NCBI GenBank assembly: GCA_012932865.1
Contig: SAXG01000164.1
Location: 1 to 26,544, forward strand
Length of the DNA stretch: 26,544 nt
Source of the DNA: Amylostereum areolatum
Taxonomy: Eukaryota > Basidiomycota > Agaricomycetes > Russulales > Stereaceae
Direction: 5' to 3'
The notes below the pieces were generated by a model. The model had not been told where the DNA came from and ran no database searches. It saw only the letters and a program-made list of their open reading frames with translations. The position numbers and the translations under genes are program-made. Every line of letters starts with the position of its first letter. The stretch's first letter is position 1. Below are positions 20,301-26,544 of the stretch, in pieces.

Positions 20301-22200
20301 GACTAACAACTCGAACCCGGCGATGCGAACTTCTCACGAAAGGTCGACGAGCATCGAGGTTCCAGCCACTCTCCCTGCGGGGTCGTCGTCCACATCTGCC
20401 CTTAATCCTCCTAGGGAACCTGGAGGTCCGGCAGGGGGTCGAGGGCGTGGATGTGGTCGTGGACGTGGACGTGGACGTGGACGTGGACGCGGGCGTGGAC
20501 GTGGACGCGGGGCGGGAACACAAACACTCTCCATTCGAGAGCAAGCGCGGCTGGCCATAGTATCGGAAGCTGGAGGACCTAGCAATCCCCCCAACCCAGC
20601 ACCTCTAGGCGATGACACCGCGGGTTCTCCCAGCCGCCCAGCTTTAATCTCTGTAGGTCCTCCTGTTGGAAAGGTTGCGCGCCTGGAGAAGGCATTCAAC
20701 TTGAGGACATACACCTGGCACACTCTCGGCGATTACGCGGATTCAATCTTGGCGGTAGGGACAACAGACTCATATACATCTGAGCTGGTACGCCCTTCGG
20801 TCTTTCTTGCTCGCGATCATTAACAGATGAAATACAATACCCCCAGTTTGAGCGTCAGCATGTGGGCCAGAAGCGGTGGTACTCCCGAACGAACCGCAAA
20901 AAATTTATCACCCAGATGACACAAATCGAACGGCGTCTCTACCACCTACGGCAGATCCGCCAGCGGCTTCAAGAGGCGAAGGATATTCAGGACGACATTG
21001 CACGGGAGCCTTACGCCAAATATAACGTCGGCCAATCCCAGAACGACCCGATTGACCTTGCGCCCTGGCTGGAACGCTATATCCACGACCCCGCGTGTCG
21101 AGTAAGCATCTGCAGTACTTCCATAGTCTCTACTGCTTGCTGACAGATTTCAGAACTTCTATCCTGAACTTCGAGCCCATCTTCTGCCACGCATCCAAGC
21201 TGCAATGGCTCGCGAGGCTGCTCAACACACTGAAGCGACGCTTGGGCGGCTGCGGACCAGCGCTGTGACACCCGCTTACACACCATCGCCCGAGCAAGTT
21301 CACATCAAGGACAACCGTTTGTACGAGCACCGGGTTCTCACAGCGAACTTTACAACTTACGACGTGCGGAGAGCCCACGACGTCGTCAACACCGGCGGGG
21401 AGCGGACGAACGTCATGATGTTGGCACCAGAAGAGCCCCAATCAGAAATCGAGGGCGGCGAAGAGCCTGAACACTTTCTTTTCGCCCATGTGCTGGGTGA
21501 ATACCATGCAAACATCCTGTACATTGGTCCCGGGATGCTGGACTACAAGCCGCGACGAATCGACTTCTTGTGGGTTCGGTACTACCGCCGACGGTGTTCC
21601 CGACCAGGATACAGGATGGAGCAGGTATACTTTCCACCAACCATGGAGCCAGGCGCTTTTGGATTTGTGGATCCCGCCGACGTGATTCGCGGATGCCAGA
21701 TTGTTCCAGCATTCGCGTTCGGATACAAGTACCCCGATGGCCGCGGCACCTCCGCGAATGGCCTTGCAAATGACGGCGGCGATTTCAACTACTACTACCA
21801 AAATCAGCACGTCCCCCTCGCTTTCGAGACCGTTATGATAAAGGCTAACCCTGACCTCCATAGCTTCGTTGACCGAGACCAGTTGATGCGACGCCATTGG
21901 GGCCTGGGCGTAGGGCATACGTACTCGCACGGCGCCGCTCCCCCTCGGGTCAGGTTACCATCTGAAAGCCTACCTCCACCCCCAGCGGCGAAACCGGACT
22001 ACGTCGCTACGCCGTGGTTGGACTTGGCTAAGTCACTACCGGACGGTGGGAGGGAGGAGGTGGAAACCGACGAGACTTTGGGAAAGGTGGATGACCCAAC
22101 TAGTGACGAGAACGAAGACGGTGCAGGAGGAGCGAACAATGAAGAAGGGGAGGAGGATGTTCTGAGGACTTTGATGGAGTTTATAGGATCATACAATTGA
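17307..22200 (+). CDS. Plavaka transposase, intact, with RG-repeat insert
   Basis: Transposase of the Plavaka group of CACTA-like elements. Exons 17307-17612, 17663-18871, 18929-19155, 19214-19463, 19519-19679, 19733-19838, 19897-20169, 20227-20787, 20847-21101 and 21154-22200 join to 1465 codons with no internal stop. Domains in order: Cys/His finger near residues 31-50 (CLCGRTF, HVRSC); Pro-rich linker; SPVNAFGLFRRY; WPFPNRSAFEYSDWYWTGGS; GLMCGSDSSHLAQFG with a likely catalytic Asp near 462; GRCPCPRC; MFPIFVVDLMHEFELGVWKA with a likely catalytic Asp near 685; AIPVFEGLLPDPDD; LAKLRMHTDTTVSIF; KREAEARMRRQARQA; an RG tract at about 915-938; NLRTYTWHTLGDYADSI; RTNRKKFITQMTQIERRLYH; C-terminal domain ending in an acidic tail. 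The third acidic residue of the catalytic centre was not assigned. The open frame across nine introns suggests a recent or active copy. Confidence 0.92.
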
Positions 22201-22293
22201 AACATGTTTTTGAAATCTGTCTGCTTAAAGCCCATACAACAGAACAATGGACTTCGATGGGCAAGGAGCGCTGTACTACCTCAGCCCGTACTA
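18460..22293 (+). repeat. Left arm of a 3.8-kb inverted repeat
   Basis: This segment recurs in reverse complement at 22713-26544. The inner part (about 19840-22293) is nearly identical to its partner; the outer part differs by many single-base changes. The homology would continue leftward if the window did not end. Confidence 0.95.
20440..20516 (+). repeat. GTGGAC-type hexamer tandem encoding an RG tract
   Basis: Imperfect 6-bp units (GTGGAC, GCGGGC variants) within exon 8 of the transposase encode alternating Arg-Gly for about 24 residues. The mirrored copy is at about 24486-24562. The antisense frame (Pro-Arg repeats) is open but not a gene. Confidence 0.85.
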
Positions 22294-22712
22294 CATCGGG
22301 GAATGCGCGACGCGCGGACCTGAATACGTGCATGTGATCTGCTTGATACCTGTCAGTCATTGGCTGGCATTGCTATATCTAATATATCTGCGGGGAGACC
22401 GCCGGGTCTGACCCGTGTCCCGTATACATCCGCACGACTTTTATGGGCTTACCCACCTACGAGATGTTCGATCGACCCTCTCAAGGGCTTAAGAGTCCAG
22501 GCGGCAAAGTTCGGTTCGTACTGGTCCATGAGGCATTACTTAGACTACTATCGACCTCTCCAGACCTTCACCATACCCACAAGGACTAGCCGCTAATCAT
22601 ACTAACAACCACCAAGGGTGAAATTGTACCGAAAACGTCCACCGTCACATCGGCCCTCAACGGGACAGCGGTGCTTAGTCACGCTCAATGGCACGTAGAG
22701 TAGTACTACTAC
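22294..22712. other. Spacer between the inverted Plavaka copies
   Basis: This 419-bp segment is not shared by the two arms. It has no recognisable gene; the frame at 22360-22596 has no family features. At its right edge AGTAGTACTACT (22700-22711) is a perfect 12-bp palindrome immediately before the right arm. The left edge carries GTACTAC twice, 15 bases apart, around CTCAGCCC (22273-22294). Confidence 0.6.
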
Positions 22713-25700
22713 TAGTACGGGCTGAGGTAGTACAGGCGCTCCTTGCCCATCGAAGTCCATTGTTCTGTTGTATGGGCTTTAAGCAGACAGATTTCAAAAA
22801 CATGTTTCAATTGTATGATCCTATAAACTCCATCAAAGTCCTCAGAACATCCTCCTCCCCTTCTTCATTGTTCGCTCCTCCTGCACCGTCTTCGTTCTCG
22901 TCACTAGTTGGGTCATCCACCTTTCCCAAGTCTCGTCGGTTTCCACCTCCTCCCTCCCACCGTCCGGTAGTGACTTAGCCAAGTCCAACCACGGCGTAGC
23001 GACGTAGTCCGGTTTCGCCGCTGGGGGTGGAGGTAGGCTTTCAGATGGTAACCTGACCCGAGGGGGAGCGGCGCCGTGCGAGTACGTATGCCCTACGCCC
23101 AGGCCCCAATGGCGTCGCATCAACTGGTCTCGGTCAACGAAGCTATGGAGGTCAGGGTTAGCCTTTATCATAACGGTCTCGAAAGCGAGGGGGACGTGCT
23201 GATTTTGGTAGTAGTAGTTGAAATCGCCGCCGTCATTTGCAAGGCCATTCGCGGAGGTGCCGCGGCCATCGGGGTACTTGTATCCGAACGCGAATGCTGG
23301 AACAATCTGGCATCCGCGAATCACGTCGGCGGGATCCACAAATCCAAAAGCGCCTGGCTCCATGGTTGGTGGAAAGTATACCTGCTCCATCCTGTATCCT
23401 GGTCGGGAACACCGTCGGCGGTAGTACCGAACCCACAAGAAGTCGATTCGTCGCGGCTTGTAGTCCAGCATCCCGGGACCAATGTACAGGATGTTTGCAT
23501 GGTATTCACCCAGCACATGGGCGAAAAGAAAGTGTTCAGGCTCTTCGCCGCCCTCGATTTCTGATTGGGGCTCTTCTGGTGCCAACATCATGACGTTCGT
23601 CCGCTCCCCGCCGGTGTTGACGACGTCGTGGGCTCTCCGCACGTCGTAAGTTGTAAAGTTCGCTGTGAGAACCCGGTGCTCGTACAAACGGTTGTCCTTG
23701 ATGTGAACTTGCTCGGGCGATGGTGTGTAAGCGGGTGTCACAGCGCTGGTCCGCAGCCGCCCAAGCGTCGCTTCAGTGTGTTGAGCAGCCTCGCGAGCCA
23801 TTGCAGCTTGGATGCGTGGCAGAAGATGGGCTCGAAGTTCAGGATAGAAGTTCTGAAATCTGTCAGCAAGCAGTAGAGACTATGGAAGTACTGCAGATGC
23901 TTACTCGACACGCGGGGTCGTGGATATAGCGTTCCAGCCAGGGCGCAAGGTCAATCGGGTCGTTCTGGGATTGGCCGACGTTATATTTGGCGTAAGGCTC
24001 CCGTGCAATGTCGTCCTGAATATCCTTCGCCTCTTGAAGCCGCTGGCGGATCTGCCGTAGGTGGTAGAGACGCCGTTCGATTTGTGTCATCTGGGTGATA
24101 AATTTTTTGCGGTTCGTTCGGGAGTACCACCGCTTCTGGCCCACATGCTGACGCTCAAACTGGGGGTATTGTATTTCATCTGTTAATGATCGCGAGCAAG
24201 AAAGACCGAAGGGCGTACCAGCTCAGATGTATATGAGTCTGTTGTCCCTACCGCCAAGATTGAATCCGCGTAATCGCCGAGAGTGTGCCAGGTGTATGTC
24301 CTCAAGTTGAATGCCTTCTCCAGGCGCGCAACCTTTCCAACAGGAGGACCTACAGAGATTAAAGCTGGGCGGCTGGGAGAACCCGCGGTGTCATCGCCTA
24401 GAGGTGCTGGGTTGGGGGGATTGCTAGGTCCTCCAGCTTCCGATACTATGGCCAGCCGCGCTTGCTCTCGAATGGAGAGTGTTTGTGTTCCCGCCCCGCG
24501 TCCACGTCCACGCCCGCGTCCACGTCCACGTCCACGTCCACGTCCACGACCACATCCACGCCCTCGACCCCCTGCCGGACCTCCAGGTTCCCTAGGAGGA
24601 TTAAGGGCAGATGTGGACGACGACCCCGCAGGGAGAGTGGCTGGAACCTCGATGCTCGTCGACCTTTCGTGAGAAGTTCGCATCGCCGGGTTCGAGTTGT
24701 TAGTCACGCCGGTGTTTTGGGTGTCTGAGGGGTTGTCGACTGGGTCCATGGAACCGTTTGGTATGACGCCTGCCGATGCCTATCGAGGATCGAGTCGCAT
24801 CAGACAAGGTGTACCAATGCAAGAGGAAAGGTGGACCTTGTCAGTTGCTTGCCTGGCTTGACGTCGCATGCGAGCCTCAGCCTCTCGTTTCAGCTCTTTT
24901 GCAGGATACTTCTTGCATATGGTGTCTTGAAACTTGCGCACGGCCTCGCCAAGCTCTTGTGTGACATCGCGAAAGATTGACACGGTCGTATCAGTGTGCA
25001 TTCGCAGCTTTGCTAGCCCATGCCAGTATCCAGCGAAGTGCAGTAGCTCCAGAAGTTGCTCGTTATCATCAGGGTCGGGTAACAGCCCTTCAAATACAGG
25101 AATAGCACACTGCCGTCGAACTTTAGCCATCCATGGTGACGTTGGATCATGAAGACGCCGACTATACCTGAAGAATGTCCTCGTAGTCCCTTGCAGCGAA
25201 TTGGTAGTGTTCAGAACATTCCTTGAGAACTTGCGAATGGTGTCGTGTCCAAACACAGGCACCAGGCGATACCTGTGATCGTTGGTCGGTAGGCGGAGGG
25301 CTAGCAAGGAGTCAGGCAAACGTACCGTCTGTCAAGCTCGGGAAGAAGCTTAAGAGCGTCCAGAATCCTGAGGAGATGGAGGAATAGGGCCTTCCAAACG
25401 CCGAGCTCGAATTCATGCATGAGATCAACGACAAAGATCGGGAACATGTCGGCGTCGAACCGACTCAGGCATCTTGATATCGTGTTCTAGGCAGTGGTCA
25501 TTCTTAAACGTGCACAGCGAAGATCATTACGAAACACCAACCTCGGTGGGGACCAGCGATGTTTCCTGGAGAATACGCTCTACTGCGGCACTGTTGACCA
25601 CGTACTTGTCCCGGTAGATCAGCGTGCGCGCCGCTTCCCACTTTGCCCCGCCTGTCGTCGTCATCATGGCGGGCCAGGCGTCGTCGGTCTTCCATATCTT

Positions 25701-26544
25701 TCACCGAGCCCATCATGTGGACATCGTCCATGAGAATCGTACACCTGGGACAAGGGCAACGCCCCAGGTGTCGAACGCCGGCGAGCAGTATCCTGTCAAG
25801 CGAGGTCAGTGAAAATGCCAGGCAGCTCGCATCAATGGCAAACGCTCACTTTTCAGGATAGTCTGCCGAGTAAGTAAACAACGCGGATAGAAACGTCGAT
25901 GGATCCCGTCTGGGCAAAGAACGACAATGCCGTGCTCGTATGCAACCATGAACTCCTCATCCAGCAAAATCCTCAGTTGAGCATGGTACATTTCACGTTT
26001 GCAGTGAGTGTCCAGCTGTTGGCTTGGCCCAGCGCCTGTGTGCAGGAGGATGAAGTCTTTGAACTCGTCGGGCAGCTACGTCTTCATTTCAGTTATTGTT
26101 ATTTACCATGGGAAGAGCACGGCAATACACACCGACTGGAAATATGCGACGTGCTCGCAAAGATTTGCAGATGGCTTGCTTCGAATGTACTTAGACTCGT
26201 TGCCGTACAAGGTGTAAAAAGGCCACATCTTCGCATTACCGAACTGTGCTAAGTGAGACGAATCTGAACCGCACATAAGCCCCACAACGACGCGCGGGAG
26301 TGTGCAGCCTGGCTCGGGCGGACTGGCCTGCCGCTTTTTGTGCGCCTCGATGAAAGCGTCTGAGGTATACAGCTCCCCATAACCCGCTCGGAAGGTGCAG
26401 ATGCCGTGGCTGCCATCGATGTTTCATAGTGTCGTAGTGGAAGGAACGGTGGCAGCTATCGTCCCGAAGTTTGTCGCGAATGACACTGTAAAGATTCCGA
26501 TGCCGAAGGGTGCCCGCCGGTCGTAATCCAAGTACCCTTCCTCC
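22713..26544 (-). repeat. Right arm of the 3.8-kb inverted repeat
   Basis: Reverse complement of about 18460-22293. Seen differences: +1 near 22734, -1 near 22928 and 25214, +1 near 25637, -1 near 25812 and 25880, a substitution near 26332, -1 near 26380 and 26410, several changes near 26420-26432 and 26490, +2 near 26518. Only the first two fall in the inner 2.4 kb. Confidence 0.95.
22807..26544 (-). pseudogene. Plavaka transposase, inverted partial copy with frameshifts
   Basis: Mirror copy of transposase exons 2 (part) to 10, cut at its 5' side by the window end. Exons 7 to 9 are identical to the left copy. The C-terminal exon loses one T near 22928 (GACTTTGGG becomes GACTTGGG), which replaces the acidic tail by a short out-of-frame end stopping at 22842; the stop equivalent to the left copy is at 22807-22809. 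Exon 6 loses one T near 25214, exon 4 gains one G near 25637, exon 3 loses one T near 25880, and exon 2 has several indels. As given it cannot encode a full transposase. If the arm is an unpolished read-through of the left copy, these are sequencing errors and no second gene exists. Confidence 0.85.

Larger units (their letters stand above)
17307..22293 (+). mobile_element. Plavaka-family (CACTA-like) DNA transposon, left copy
   Basis: Minimum extent is the transposase start to the point where homology with the inverted copy stops (CAGCCCGTACTA, ending 22293, 93 bp after the stop codon). The true left end is not resolved and should lie upstream of 17307, either between the dioxygenase and transposase genes or beyond the dioxygenase. 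No target-site duplication can be assigned. Confidence 0.7.

Noticed and set aside
20334..20723. Minus-strand open frame with Pro-Arg repeats (and its mirror at 24283-24672)
   Set aside because: It is the antisense of the Arg-Gly hexamer repeat in the transposase exon; repeats keep several frames open.
21442..21930. Minus-strand 162-codon frame inside the transposase (mirror at 23076-23564)
   Set aside because: It is antisense to a conserved transposase exon with clear family sequence on the other strand.
17307..22200. KDZ transposase instead of Plavaka
   Set aside because: The FGLFRRY, SAFEYSDWYWTGGS and DLMHEFELGVWKA blocks are Plavaka landmarks; no Cys-cluster KDZ signature is seen.
26236..26544. 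Telomere or chromosome end at the window edge
   Set aside because: No TTAGGG-type repeats at either end; the edge lies inside transposase coding sequence.

Overview
The window reads as nuclear DNA of a basidiomycete fungus, most likely an Agaricomycete. The genes are split by many short GT-AG introns, mostly 48-77 bp, often with a CTAAC/CTGAC-like branch point about 15-25 nt before the AG. They include families that are expanded in Agaricomycetes: a DUF6698 protein, a TET/JBP-type 2-oxoglutarate dioxygenase and a Plavaka (CACTA-like) transposase. No rRNA, tRNA or CRISPR was found.

Layout, left to right. (1) 1-636: low-information end with one doubtful minus-strand coding segment. (2) 637-2618 (-): gene for the 49 kDa subunit of mitochondrial complex I (NDUFS2/Nad7), 12 exons including a microexon. 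The as-given sequence lacks single bases at more than a dozen places. (3) 2619-3897: about 1.3 kb without a gene. (4) 3898-5471 (-): intact 8-exon DUF6698 gene. (5) 6225-7155 (+): coiled-coil protein with a charged tail. (6) 7917-8742 (-): small coiled-coil protein. (7) 9259-11172 (+): unknown 465-residue protein in 10 exons. (8) 11682-13632 (+): 551-residue protein ending in a MYND zinc finger. (9) about 14379-16448 (+): TET/JBP-type dioxygenase. (10) 17307-22200 (+): intact 10-exon, 1464-codon Plavaka transposase with an RG-repeat insert. (11) 22294-22712: 419 bp spacer. (12) 22713-26544 (-): inverted second copy of the 3' three quarters of the Plavaka gene, cut by the window end and frameshifted.

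Two points matter most. First, the right 7.7 kb is a large inverted repeat (arms about 3.8 kb) that splits into a near-perfect inner part and an error-rich outer part. The left end (NDUFS2) shows similar deletion-type errors, while the middle genes splice in frame without correction. This fits a contig with poorly polished ends, so the palindrome may be a fold-back assembly artefact; it could also be a real tail-to-tail pair of elements. Second, a TET/JBP dioxygenase lies 0.86 kb upstream of, and co-oriented with, an apparently intact transposase. TET/JBP-like genes in basidiomycetes are known to travel with KDZ transposons; pairing with Plavaka is the more novel possibility here.

The housekeeping and helical-protein genes on the left show no evident operational link to the mobile part on the right. 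The only functional pairing I would propose is dioxygenase plus transposase, and that is inference.
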